A stretch of 64,000 bases of DNA from Bacteroidales bacterium H3 (GCA_001701135.1 DAAN01000019.1:137025-201024), one strand, 5' to 3'. Numbered from the stretch's first letter, positions 52,723-60,528 are shown. Notes: generated by a model not told the origin, from the sequence alone. Program-made: numbers and translations.

Positions 52723-53751
52723 ATGCTGACCAAATCATTTTTGACATATATCCGGTGTGAGCTGAACCTCTCGGCTCATACCGTTTTGTCGTATGCCTGC
52801 GACATCGGTCAGTTCCGCCAATTCATCACCGGGCAACCCCTGACCGGACTTCGCGACACCTACGGCGTGCCTGTCGACATTCCCGACGACGGTTTCGACC
52901 CTTTGGGCGTGGCGCCGACCGACATCCGCGCATGGCTCATGGAGCGGGCTGAAGCCGGCGACTCACCCGCCACACTGCGCCGAAAACTCACCGCCCTGTC
53001 GTCGTTCTACCGCTATCTGCTGCGCATCGGCAAAATTACCGCCAACCCCGCCGCAACCGTGGAGATGGCGAAAATGCCCCGACCGCTCCCGGTGACCGTG
53101 CGCTCCGAGGAGATCAACGCCGTCGTCGAAGATCAGCTGCCGGCCCTCGGTTGTGTTGACGCGGCGACCTCCGGCAGCAAGAATCCGGGAGCAGATTCAG
53201 CCTCATTCACCGAAGTCCGCGACGCCCTGATATTCCTGATGTTATACACCACAGGCATGCGCCGCGCCGAGCTTATAGGGCTTCTCGACCGCGACGTAGA
53301 CACCACAAAGGGCGAACTAAAAGTGCATGGAAAACGTAATAAGGATAGACTCATCCCTTTCGGCCGCGAACTTGCCGAGGCCATCGGCCATTATCGCCGG
53401 GTGCGCCGGCAGACCGTGGGCGGGGAGGCGCCGGAGCACTTTTTTGTGCGGTCCGACGGACGGCAGCTCTATCCCATGCTCGTGGAGCGGGTGGTGAAAG
53501 CCGCCATGGAAGGCCGGGTGCACGCCGGCAGGCTGTCGCCCCACGTGCTGCGCCATTCATTCGCCTCCGACATGCTCAACAACGGCGCCGACCTTGTGGC
53601 AGTGCAAAAACTGTTGGGGCATGAATCATTAGCAACAACACAGATATATACACATATCACCTACCGAGAACTACAACACAATTATCAACTGGCCCATCCC
53701 CGCGGCGCAGCCCGCAGCGGCACACATGCAGGGAAAAGCCCCAAAAACTAA
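52723..53751 (+). CDS. xerC: XerC-type tyrosine recombinase
   Basis: 342 residues. A core-binding N-terminal domain (about 1-110) is followed by the catalytic domain with all active residues: TTGMRRAEL (R180), VHGKRNKDR (K204), LSPHVLRHSFASD (H274, R277), LLGHESLATTQIYTHIT (H300, nucleophile Y309). A 35-residue insertion at about 38-65 and another at about 138-165 make it longer than E. coli XerC (298). Such rpsU-linked genes in Bacteroidales are chromosomal dimer-resolution recombinases and not phage integrases. Its TAA is directly followed by the hpf Shine-Dalgarno. Confidence 0.9.
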   Translation: MLTKSFLTYIRCELNLSAHTVLSYACDIGQFRQFITGQPLTGLRDTYGVPVDIPDDGFDPLGVAPTDIRAWLMERAEAGDSPATLRRKLTALSSFYRYLLRIGKITANPAATVEMAKMPRPLPVTVRSEEINAVVEDQLPALGCVDAATSGSKNPGADSASFTEVRDALIFLMLYTTGMRRAELIGLLDRDVDTTKGELKVHGKRNKDRLIPFGRELAEAIGHYRRVRRQTVGGEAPEHFFVRSDGRQLYPMLVERVVKAAMEGRVHAGRLSPHVLRHSFASDMLNNGADLVAVQKLLGHESLATTQIYTHITYRELQHNYQLAHPRGAARSGTHAGKSPKN

Positions 53752-53752
53752 A

Positions 53753-53760
53753 AAGGAGGA
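53753..53760 (+). promoter_or_regulatory. Full Shine-Dalgarno (AAGGAGGA) for hpf
   Basis: AAGGAGG is a 7-nt match to the anti-Shine-Dalgarno, with 9 nt between GGAGG and the ATG at 53769, an ideal spacing. No other gene in this window has a comparable site, as expected in Bacteroidetes. Confidence 0.9.
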
Positions 53761-53768
53761 ACATAATT

Positions 53769-54059
53769 ATGGACGTTCGCATTCAGGCAATCCACTTCGA
53801 CGCTACCGAAAAACTCGTGGCCTTCATCAACAAGAAAGCCGAACGCCTCCAGCGTCACTACGCCGGCATCACCACCGTCGACGTGAAACTGTCGGTCGTA
53901 AAACCCGAAACAGCAATGAACAAGGAAGCAGTGGTGAAAATCAACATGCCACACGATGAATTCGTGGCCACCAAGGTCGCCGACTCTTTCGAGGAAGCCA
54001 TCGACCTCTGCAACGAAGCTATCGAGCGCATGCTCGCCAAATCCAAAGACAAGAAATAA
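53769..54059 (+). CDS. hpf: Ribosome hibernation-promoting factor (HPF/RaiA)
   Basis: 96 residues, the short form. MDVRIQAIHFDATEKLVAFI, VDVKLSVVKPETAMNKEAVV and VKINMPHDEFVATKVADSFE cover the HPF/YfiA fold. The last 25 residues form the second helix with a Lys-rich end. HPF binds the decoding centre of idle 30S subunits and preserves ribosomes in stationary phase. It is translated from a full Shine-Dalgarno sequence 9 nt upstream, unusual in this phylum, and lies two genes after rpsU, whose product hides the anti-Shine-Dalgarno. Ends at a strong terminator. Confidence 0.94.
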   Translation: MDVRIQAIHFDATEKLVAFINKKAERLQRHYAGITTVDVKLSVVKPETAMNKEAVVKINMPHDEFVATKVADSFEEAIDLCNEAIERMLAKSKDKK

Positions 54060-54154
54060 CCCACTGTCGGAGGCCGGCGGCTGCTTCTGAAGCGATCGCC
54101 GACACCACAGAACATACCCTGTTCGCACCGGAAACATACGACAGATTATAAAAT

Positions 54155-54192
54155 AAGGCGCTGTGTCAAGCATTTTGACACAGCGCCTTTAT
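54155..54192. terminator. Strong terminator after hpf
   Basis: AAGGCGCTGTGTCAA pairs perfectly with TTGACACAGCGCCTT around a 5-nt loop, followed by TATCATATTAT. The rest of 54060-54266 shows no gene. Confidence 0.92.
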
Positions 54193-54266
54193 CATATTAT
54201 ATCACGGATTTTCAACAAGGCAGAAAACCCTTCAATAATTGAACCTTAAACCAATAATAAATATGG

Positions 54267-54451
54267 TAAGTAACTGGTCGAAATTATTTTAATGTTTATT
54301 CGAGGAAAATTTTTAGAAGATTTTACTCGATGAAGAAGGAGTGTAGCAAGCTACACGACTGATGAAGAGAGAAAAAGATTCAAAAATTTTTCCGAAGAAA
54401 CATTGAAATAAATTGACCGGTTAGTATAAAATAATTTTGAACAGTTACTTA
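54267..54451. mobile_element. MITE-like palindromic element, 185 bp (element 2)
   Basis: The ends TAAGTAACTGGTCGAAATTA and its imperfect inverse (54427-54451) form terminal inverted repeats of about 25 bases. GGAAAATTTTTAGAAGATTT-like sequence (54304-54324) pairs with the segment 54384-54411, so the element folds end to end. The centre 54335-54366 has the hairpin TGTAGC-AA-GCTACA and the TACACGACTGA string shared with element 1. No ORF. The right end touches the trpS stop codon. It fills most of the 392-bp hpf-trpS gap. Confidence 0.78.
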
Positions 54452-55552
54452 TTATTTTCCGGAGGAGTAGCGGCGGGCCTGGTCGGCGATAAGGGCGGCG
54501 TCGTCGAAATAGTTGATTTTCATGGCGGCGCGCACTTTGTCGAGGGTGTCGGCGGCTTCAAGGCGGGCTGCCTCCGAACCCTTGCGCAGGATGTCGTAGA
54601 CCGCGGGGATGTGCTGCTCCCAGTAGTGCCGGCGCTCGCGGATGGGCGCCAAGTATTCTTCGAGCACGCTGATGAGCAGTTTCTTCACTGTGCCGTCGCC
54701 CACACCTCCACGGGTGTAGTGATCCTTAAGCTCCTGGAGATTCTTGTAATCGGGAAGATATTTGGCGAAATGGCCGTCGTTGGCGAAGGCGTCGAGATAG
54801 TAGAAGGGGCAGTTTCCCTCGAGATGTCCCGGGGAATCGACGGTGAGATGCTCGGGGTCGGTGTACATGCTCTTCACCTTCTTCGCCACCTCCTTGGGGG
54901 TGTCGCTCAGATAGACGCAGTTACCCAGCGACTTGCTCATCTTGGCCTTGCCGTCGGTGCCCGGAAGACGCATGCAGGCGGCATTTTCGGGCAGGAGGAT
55001 TTCGGGAGTTACGAGCGTGTCGCCGTAAGTGTTGTTGAAACGGTCCACAATCTCGCGTGTCAGCTCAATCATGGGCGCCTGATCCTCGCCTACGGGCACT
55101 GTGGTGGCCTTGAAAGCGGTGATGTCCGAGGCCTGGCTCACGGGGTAGCAGAAGAATCCCACGGGGATGCTCTGCTCGAAGTTGCGCATCTTTATTTCGG
55201 TCTTCACCGTGGGGTTGCGCTGCACGCGCGACACCGTCACGAGATTCATATAATAGAATGCCAGCTCGGTAAGCTCGGGCACATGAGTCTGCACGAAGAT
55301 GGTGGATTTTTCGGGGTCGAGACCGGCCGAGAGATAGTCCAGGGCAACCTCAATCACATTCTGACGGATCTTCTCGGGGTTGTCGGCATTGTCGGTGAGC
55401 GCCTGGGCGTCGGCGATCATGATGAAAATCTTGTCGAACTCGCCGGAATCCTGCAACTCCACGCGGCGGCGCAGCGAACCCACGTAATGCCCTAAATGGA
55501 GGCGGCCGGTGGGACGGTCGCCCGTAAGTATCACTTTCTGCTTATTCTGCAT
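54452..55552 (-). CDS. trpS: Tryptophanyl-tRNA synthetase
   Basis: 366 residues from the ATG at 55552; a start at 55576 would overlap the -7 box at 55574-55581 (TAACTTTG). [20 protein letters not shown] holds the HIGH-type motif and [18 protein letters not shown] the KMSKS loop. [20 protein letters not shown] is the TrpRS signature. Length is slightly over the E. coli enzyme (334). It charges tRNA-Trp. Read towards hpf; palindromic element 2 directly abuts its stop codon. Confidence 0.96.
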   Translation of the reverse strand: MQNKQKVILTGDRPTGRLHLGHYVGSLRRRVELQDSGEFDKIFIMIADAQALTDNADNPEKIRQNVIEVALDYLSAGLDPEKSTIFVQTHVPELTELAFYYMNLVTVSRVQRNPTVKTEIKMRNFEQSIPVGFFCYPVSQASDITAFKATTVPVGEDQAPMIELTREIVDRFNNTYGDTLVTPEILLPENAACMRLPGTDGKAKMSKSLGNCVYLSDTPKEVAKKVKSMYTDPEHLTVDSPGHLEGNCPFYYLDAFANDGHFAKYLPDYKNLQELKDHYTRGGVGDGTVKKLLISVLEEYLAPIRERRHYWEQHIPAVYDILRKGSEAARLEAADTLDKVRAAMKINYFDDAALIADQARRYSSGK

Positions 55553-55625
55553 ATATTCTGTGTTTAGAGAGGGCAAAGTTAGGCATTTTTTACTAAATTT
55601 ATAAGGCGGGATAAAGAAAATTTCG

Positions 55626-55633
55626 TAAATTTG
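55626..55633 (+). promoter_or_regulatory. -7 box (TAAATTTG) for fba
   Basis: Perfect TAnnTTTG 40 nt before the fba ATG; no clear TTTG at the -33 distance. Confidence 0.5.
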
Positions 55634-55673
55634 CCCCCAGAAACCCCAACAAAATCAAACCGGTTTATTTATT

Positions 55674-56672
55674 ATGGTAAACTACAAAGACTTAGGTCTG
55701 GTCAACACCCGCGAGATGTTCGCCAAGGCCGTCCATGGCGGTTACGCTATCCCCGCCTTCAACTTCAACAACATGGAGCAGCTCCAGGCCATCATCAAGG
55801 CCGCTGCCGAGGAGAAATCGCCCGTAATCCTTCAGGTATCGAAGGGTGCCCGCAACTATGCCAACAGCACACTGCTGCGCTACATGGCCCAGGGCGCTGT
55901 GGCCTACGCCAAGGAACTTGGCTGGGAGAATCCCCAGATCGTGCTGCACCTCGACCACGGCGACAGCTTCGAGCTTTGCAAAGACTGCGTTGACAACGGC
56001 TTCTCATCCGTGATGATCGACGGCAGCCACCTCCCCTACGAGGAGAACGTGGCTCTGACCAAGAAAGTTGTCGACTACGCACACAAATACGACGTTACCG
56101 TTGAGGGTGAGTTAGGCGTGCTCGCAGGCGTAGAGGACGAAGTTTCCTCCGACCACCACACCTACACCGACCCCAACGAGGTTATCGACTTCGTCACCCG
56201 CACCGGCTGCGACTCGCTGGCCATCTCGATCGGCACATCGCACGGCGCCTACAAGTTCACCCCCGAGCAGTGCACCCGCGACCCGAAGACCGGCCGCCTC
56301 GTTCCTCCCCCCCTGGCATTCGACGTGCTCGAGGGCGTAGAGGCCAAGCTGCCCGACTTCCCCATCGTGCTCCACGGTTCATCCTCCGTGCCCCAGGAAT
56401 ATGTCGACATGATCAACGAACATGGCGGCAAACTCCCCGACGCAATCGGTATCCCCGAAGAGGAACTCCGCAAGGCTGCCAAGATGGATGTCTGCAAGAT
56501 CAACATCGACTCTGACTCCCGTCTGGCCATGACCGCCACCGTCCGTCGCATCTTCGACGAAAAGCCCGCCGAATTTGACCCCCGCAAATACCTCGGTCCG
56601 GCCCGCGACGAAATGGAGAAACTCTACAAGCACAAAATCATCAACGTGCTCGGCTCCAACGGCAAAGCCTAA
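55674..56672 (+). CDS. fba: Class II fructose-1,6-bisphosphate aldolase
   Basis: 332 residues. AIPAFNFNNMEQLQAII, VLHLDHGDSFELC with the zinc His and catalytic Asp, VMIDGSHLPYEEN, VEGELGVLAGVED, IGTSHGAYKF, VLHGSSSVP and CKINIDSDSR are the class II motifs in order. It splits fructose 1,6-bisphosphate into glyceraldehyde 3-phosphate and dihydroxyacetone phosphate. The codon use is strongly biased, as in a highly expressed gene. Own -7 box and terminator; monocistronic. Confidence 0.96.
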   Translation: MVNYKDLGLVNTREMFAKAVHGGYAIPAFNFNNMEQLQAIIKAAAEEKSPVILQVSKGARNYANSTLLRYMAQGAVAYAKELGWENPQIVLHLDHGDSFELCKDCVDNGFSSVMIDGSHLPYEENVALTKKVVDYAHKYDVTVEGELGVLAGVEDEVSSDHHTYTDPNEVIDFVTRTGCDSLAISIGTSHGAYKFTPEQCTRDPKTGRLVPPPLAFDVLEGVEAKLPDFPIVLHGSSSVPQEYVDMINEHGGKLPDAIGIPEEELRKAAKMDVCKINIDSDSRLAMTATVRRIFDEKPAEFDPRKYLGPARDEMEKLYKHKIINVLGSNGKA

Positions 56673-56691
56673 GCCCCAACGTTTCAGACAT

Positions 56692-56733
56692 AAAAAGAGC
56701 TGCACCCTTTCGTGGGGTTGCAGCTCTTTTTGT
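56692..56733 (+). terminator. Terminator of fba
   Basis: AAAAAGAGCTGCACCC pairs with GGGTTGCAGCTCTTTTT (one bulge) around a short loop, followed by GTTTTG. Confidence 0.92.
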
Positions 56734-56842
56734 TTTGTTTAAGGTTTAGGGGCTTGTAGCATAAGGTTTAGGGGTTAGGGTTGAAAGTTTAAAGTTTAGA
56801 TAATACATTCTTAATAGACCATTATTCAATCGTTCATATCCC

Positions 56843-56949
56843 GGCGGTTAGAAAACCGCCGCCCCACACAGCCTCCCTCCGCCCGCCTACTGGTGCTACC
56901 GCAAACGTATAGACTTGTGGAAAGGCGGCTTTCTTGCCGCCTTTATATA
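56843..56949. repeat. BIME/REP-like unit, full copy 1
   Basis: Left palindrome GGCGGTT-AGAA-AACCGCC (56843-56860), a middle part with CAGCCTCCCTCCGCCCGCC, and right palindrome GGCGGC-TTTCTT-GCCGCC (56924-56941), then TTTATATAA. The same two-palindrome layout returns at 59205. Confidence 0.85.
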
Positions 56950-56976
56950 ACCGACTATAAATGATTAAGGTTCTAC

Positions 56977-57022
56977 TGTTTATTAAACGGCGGTTAGAAA
57001 ACCGCCGCCCCATACAGCCTCC
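56977..57022. repeat. 46-nt repeat, left copy, with truncated REP unit
   Basis: Identical over 46 nt to 59193-59238. It includes TGTTTATTAAAC, the palindrome GGCGGTT-AGAA-AACCGCC (56989-57006) and GCCCCATACAGCCTCC. The unit stops at CCTCC where the 28-bp tandem repeats begin, so its right half is missing. Confidence 0.9.
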
Positions 57023-57078
57023 TCACAATTATACATATTGGTATCGTTTATCACAATTATACATTTTGGTATCTTTTA
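57023..57078 (+). repeat. 28-bp tandem repeat upstream of the ECF sigma gene
   Basis: TCACAATTATACATATTGGT (plus ATCGTTTA) at 57023 and the same with two changes at 57051. A partial copy, GCACAATTATACAA, lies at 57157-57170, about 90 bp before the sigma gene. Possible regulator or sigma binding sites. Confidence 0.8.
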
Positions 57079-57261
57079 TAATTTATCATCCCGGCCATTG
57101 ATACCGTGGCAATGGGCTTTCCCCGTGGGTGGGAGAACGAGCCCCTGTAACGATAGGCACAATTATACAAGGCGGCCGAGGATGGAAATTGTGTACATTC
57201 TCGCCCTTCTTTTGAAAAAAATGTCTTTCATTTAAATCTTTTTCGGACTTTTAGAGTCTTT

Positions 57262-57810
57262 ATGTCAGATGCATCTCAAAAACGTAAAGATAAAGATCAT
57301 GAATACAAAAACGACGTCAAAATGAAAGAACTCGCTGAACACTTTCAACAGGAACAACCGCACTTGATGAGGTATGCCTGCTACCGTCTTGGTGATACAG
57401 ACGATGCGAAAGATGCGCTGCAAGATACCTTCCTTAAAATCAGCTCAAAATTCTCTGATGAGAAGAGCGTTGAAGTGAGAGACTGGCGCAACTATATCTT
57501 TCGTGTACTCTCTAACTTGTGTTCCTCACGACTTACTGCATTGGGAAAACTCAGGACAATACCCTTGGACGCTTGCCTTGACATAGCAGATCTCCCAACG
57601 GAAAACGACGAATCGGACTACCAACGAATTGCCAAGCTACTTGTGGAAATCCCAGAGGAACAGGCCGAGGTCATACGTCTTCGAATCTATGGAAACAACA
57701 GCTTTGCTAATGTAGCCGAGATTCTTTCTCTACCCCTGCCCACGGTGAAATCTCGTTTTCTCTACGGACTGGAGAAAATCCGCAAGGCAATGAAACAAAC
57801 GAATCATTAA
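57262..57810 (+). CDS. ECF-type RNA polymerase sigma factor
   Basis: 182 residues. Region 2 lies about 28-95 (HLMRYACYRLGDTDDAKDAL, QDTFLKISSKF, RDWRNYIFRVLSNLCSSRL), and region 4 about 120-178 (EIPEEQAEVIRLRIYGNNSF, ANVAEILSLPLPTVKSRFLY). The first 25 residues are a charged extension. The anti-sigma gene follows after 20 bp, the usual pair. Base composition is clearly lower in GC than the neighbours (24 of 60 in the stretch from 57301 against 35 of 60 at 56101 in fba), suggesting acquisition. The pair is bracketed by exact 46-nt repeats. Confidence 0.92.
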   Translation: MSDASQKRKDKDHEYKNDVKMKELAEHFQQEQPHLMRYACYRLGDTDDAKDALQDTFLKISSKFSDEKSVEVRDWRNYIFRVLSNLCSSRLTALGKLRTIPLDACLDIADLPTENDESDYQRIAKLLVEIPEEQAEVIRLRIYGNNSFANVAEILSLPLPTVKSRFLYGLEKIRKAMKQTNH

Positions 57811-57830
57811 CATTAAAAAGTACCTTGACT

Positions 57831-59114
57831 ATGAATTGCAAGGAATTTAAAGATAAGGTGGTTGACCTTTTTGATACCACAATCGACATGCAGACGCAGG
57901 CAGAATGTAAGGCACACATGGCTGAGTGTCCCGAATGTAAGGCCTATTATGAAGAACTGGCCGAAGCGTTTAATGCCTTACAACCACATGAGACATCTGC
58001 CCAACCAACTATCAGCAGACCAGTCTGCAAGCAGCACCATCTCTGGCGCCCCATCGCTGCCGCCGCAGTGTTCCTCCTGGGATTCTTTCTCGGTTGGAGC
58101 CACCTTTTCTCCACATCCGCTGTGGCCAAGACTCCACGCGGCCAACTCTTTGAGCAGTGGATTAAAAGTGTGCAGAATGTGGGCAGTTTCCAAATGGCAG
58201 TCTATGCCCGCACAACGTCCAATGAAAACTTTGCTTATTTCGACCCAAAAGCCGACTTCGCGAGAATAGACATCGGACTCCTGAGACAGAATGACAGCGT
58301 GTTCTATCGTGTAGAGAAACAGAATGGGCGTGTTATCGTATTCGACGGCCAGAATCAATATATGTGGGTTCCTAACGCGCACTACGTAAAAGGGCCTCGT
58401 GCTGCCAATTTCCTAGAATACTTTATCAACCTGCTCTACCCCGAGCGTCTGCTGACTATGCAGAAATCTGCCATCGATTTTTCCAAGAAGAACGAAGTGA
58501 TACGCACCGAAAGTGATTCAACCATCACCTTGACATTCAAGGGAACAGAGAAAAACAGCGACCTGCAACAACTGCTTGAGACTGGCAAGATGGGGGATTG
58601 TGAGGTGGAAGTGGAGAATGTATTCACAAAAAACGACGGGCTGCTGCGCTTTGTCAAGCTCTGGGTTGTCAATGATGTCCAGAAGACCCTCCTGCTTTAT
58701 ATCGATAATATCCAATATAACGTCATGATGAATCGTGTCAATCTCATTCAAATCCCAGACACTCAATGGACGGATGTAACAGAAATGACATCTTCGACAG
58801 CCGATGACAGACTCAGCAAACTCCAAAATGAGACTGCTACCCAAGCCGCCCGGCGCATACTCCAAGCCATCATCAGCGCCGACAACAGCCAAGCCAGTGA
58901 AGCACTTGTAAATTACAAGAACGTACTCCCCGCGCTGAGCGAGAATATGAAAGGATGTAAAGTCTCAGAATTCAAAGAACGTCGCGATGGCGATTATGTT
59001 GGCACCTATGTGTTCTACACCTTGTCGCATCCCGATGGGAGACAAGAGCAGAAGCACATCGCTATCAGAAACGACAACGAAAAGCATATCTGGGTAGCTG
59101 ATGGTGGGCTATAG
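57831..59114 (+). CDS. Transmembrane anti-sigma factor with LolA/RseB-like periplasmic domain
   Basis: 427 residues from the ATG at 57831. The N-terminus is a zinc anti-sigma domain: AECKAHMAECPECKAYYEEL has the H-x3-C-x2-C motif. One membrane helix follows (about 72-90, PIAAAAVFLLGFFLGWSH). The periplasmic part (about 95-300) resembles LolA/RseB-type half-barrels: GSFQMAVYARTTSNENFAY, DSVFYRVEKQNGRVIVFDGQ, LLYIDNIQYNVMMN. A C-terminal domain (about 310-427) is beta-rich. It would hold the ECF factor at the membrane and release it on an envelope signal. The fold match is by pattern only. Same low GC as the sigma gene. Confidence 0.82.
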   Translation: MNCKEFKDKVVDLFDTTIDMQTQAECKAHMAECPECKAYYEELAEAFNALQPHETSAQPTISRPVCKQHHLWRPIAAAAVFLLGFFLGWSHLFSTSAVAKTPRGQLFEQWIKSVQNVGSFQMAVYARTTSNENFAYFDPKADFARIDIGLLRQNDSVFYRVEKQNGRVIVFDGQNQYMWVPNAHYVKGPRAANFLEYFINLLYPERLLTMQKSAIDFSKKNEVIRTESDSTITLTFKGTEKNSDLQQLLETGKMGDCEVEVENVFTKNDGLLRFVKLWVVNDVQKTLLLYIDNIQYNVMMNRVNLIQIPDTQWTDVTEMTSSTADDRLSKLQNETATQAARRILQAIISADNSQASEALVNYKNVLPALSENMKGCKVSEFKERRDGDYVGTYVFYTLSHPDGRQEQKHIAIRNDNEKHIWVADGGL

Positions 59115-59192
59115 TTAATTGCACCAGTACCAATAAGCATACCTCTCCGTTTGCTTGCTACTGCAAGTAACGGGGAGGGTCTTTGTGACATT

Positions 59193-59308
59193 TGTTTATT
59201 AAACGGCGGTTAGAAAACCGCCGCCCCATACAGCCTCCCTCCGTCCGCCTACTGCACGAAAACGTATAAGGCCTGTGTGGGGAGGCGGCTTTCCAGCCGC
59301 CTGCATAT
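59193..59308. repeat. 46-nt repeat, right copy, with full BIME/REP unit 2
   Basis: 59193-59238 is identical to 56977-57022; the unit here continues through CTCCGTCCGCCTACTG to the right palindrome GGCGGC-TTTCCA-GCCGCC (59284-59301) and CTGCATATAA. It differs from copy 1 mostly in the middle. The 59115-59386 gap holds only these repeats. Confidence 0.9.
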
Positions 59309-59339
59309 AAAAGATTCAGGTACCTATTATTCATATACG

Positions 59340-59374
59340 GCGGCAGGAAAGCCGCCGCCCCACAACTGCCGCCT
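59340..59374. repeat. Single REP palindrome
   Basis: GGCGGC-AGGAAA-GCCGCC (59340-59357) followed by GCCCCACAACTGCCGCC. It lies 12 bp before the end of the NTN-hydrolase gene on the other strand and may act as its terminator hairpin. Confidence 0.75.
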
Positions 59375-59386
59375 GTATATATTTTT

Positions 59387-60517
59387 TTAGGGTCGGATGC
59401 GACGGCGGGCGGCGGGGTAGACCGTGAGGGAGCGGGCACGGATGGCGGGAACGTCGAGGCGCAGACGGTCGAGGCGGAACGCGTGCTTTGAGCGCGCCTT
59501 GCGATCGTTGACAAATCCGCGTTCGCGCACTCGCGGCGCAGGGGGCGTGGCGATCGCAGCGGGCACGGAATCGAGGGTGACAGCATGCACCTCCGAGAGG
59601 GGCGGAAACCCAACCACGCTCCACATGATCATAGTCTCGGCTGGATTCTCACCCGGCAGCGGTCCCTCGACCACCACCGACGCGCACGAACTCCAGCGGG
59701 GTATCACATCGCCGTTGTCGGGCCGGCGGATGGCCGTGCCGTCGAGCAGATCTACACCTTTTTCAGGCAGATAGAACGAGCGCGACAGCGTCTCGATGAA
59801 ATCCTCGGCAGCTACCTCGCCGGGGCTTGCCCAGGGGCGTCGGGTCGCCGTCACCGAATCGAGCAGATGCGTCTCGGCGCAATGGCGCGACACGCCAAGA
59901 CGCCCTTTGCGGCCGCCCGAGAGGGAATAGTTGGTGCGCGTGAGCAGCCCCTCGTCATCGCCACCGGCCCACTCCTCACCGAGCGCCACCGCCGAGAGGG
60001 AATCGACCGGAAAGACGCGCAGCGCACTGCGGTCCGAAATCTCGAAATATGCGCCGTGCCCCTCCGCATCGAAAGCCCCGAAATTGGCCTGCACGCCCAG
60101 CCGGTCGCCGTTGTCGCGCAGCATCCGTTGGAAATCGGCCAGAGTGGCGCAGCGTCGCAGCGCCGCCGACATCACGAACCCCTCGCGGTCCTGCCGGTCG
60201 GGCGCCGGGGCCGGTATATTGTATGTGGCGGTGTTCATCACCGCGAACCCGGCATCGTTAAACCCTATCCAGGCCTCGCGGGCGGCAGTGTCGGAGGCGT
60301 TGAACAGCGCCACATAGGCACGCGTGGAGTCGGTGGCGGCAAAGCGGCGCACAAAATTGTCGGCGTGACCCGAATCGCGGTGCTTCCACAGCAGCCAGCG
60401 TCCGCCGGCGCCGCGCGCGGCACCCGCCATTGCCGACGTGCACGCCTCCGTGGCGGCGGGGAAGAGGAACGCCGAGGCCAAAACGGCCATAGTCAGCAGC
60501 AGATTTTTCATTTTCAT
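59387..60517 (-). CDS. C45-type NTN hydrolase / acyltransferase-like protein
   Basis: 376 residues from the ATG at 60517 (374 from the ATG at 60511). A longer TTG-start reading would cross the -7 box at 60521-60528. Signal peptide, then ATEACTSAMAG, where the Cys after cleavage fits the N-terminal nucleophile of C45 (isopenicillin-N acyltransferase, carcinine hydrolase) enzymes. WLLWKHRDSGHADN, WIGFNDAGFAVMNTATYNIP and LLTRTNYSLSGG are the other family blocks. It probably cleaves an amide in the periplasm; the substrate is unknown. GC is very high, and the C-terminus is very Arg-rich (PAARRRIRP). Expected to be leaderless. Confidence 0.82.
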   Translation of the reverse strand: MKMKNLLLTMAVLASAFLFPAATEACTSAMAGAARGAGGRWLLWKHRDSGHADNFVRRFAATDSTRAYVALFNASDTAAREAWIGFNDAGFAVMNTATYNIPAPAPDRQDREGFVMSAALRRCATLADFQRMLRDNGDRLGVQANFGAFDAEGHGAYFEISDRSALRVFPVDSLSAVALGEEWAGGDDEGLLTRTNYSLSGGRKGRLGVSRHCAETHLLDSVTATRRPWASPGEVAAEDFIETLSRSFYLPEKGVDLLDGTAIRRPDNGDVIPRWSSCASVVVEGPLPGENPAETMIMWSVVGFPPLSEVHAVTLDSVPAAIATPPAPRVRERGFVNDRKARSKHAFRLDRLRLDVPAIRARSLTVYPAARRRIRP

Positions 60518-60520
60518 CCT

Positions 60521-60528
60521 CAAAATTA
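60521..60528 (-). promoter_or_regulatory. -7 box (TAATTTTG) almost touching the start codon
   Basis: On the minus strand TAATTTTG is followed by AGG and the ATG at 60517. Transcription would begin at or inside that codon, so either the mRNA is leaderless or the ATG at 60511 is used. Confidence 0.5.

Larger units (their letters stand above)
56734..57261. other. Repeat-rich intergenic region before the sigma-factor gene
   Basis: No credible gene. In order: GGTTTAGGGG-type simple repeats (56742-56800), a full BIME-like unit (56843-56949), a truncated unit (56977-57022), two 28-bp tandem repeats (57023-57078) with a partial third (57157-57170), then AT-rich sequence up to the ATG at 57262. The only open frame (57038-57235) starts inside a tandem repeat and looks spurious. 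Confidence 0.8.

Noticed and set aside
52723..53751. Phage or integrative-element integrase
   Set aside because: Located between rpsU and hpf with no attachment repeats or cargo; fits a chromosomal XerC.
57038..57235. 65-residue plus-strand frame before the ECF sigma gene
   Set aside because: Starts inside a 28-bp tandem repeat and continues through repeats; no family-like sequence.
56843..59374. Possible CRISPR array from repeated palindromes
   Set aside because: Copies are irregularly spaced, differ in length and surround real genes; no constant repeat-spacer pattern and no cas genes.
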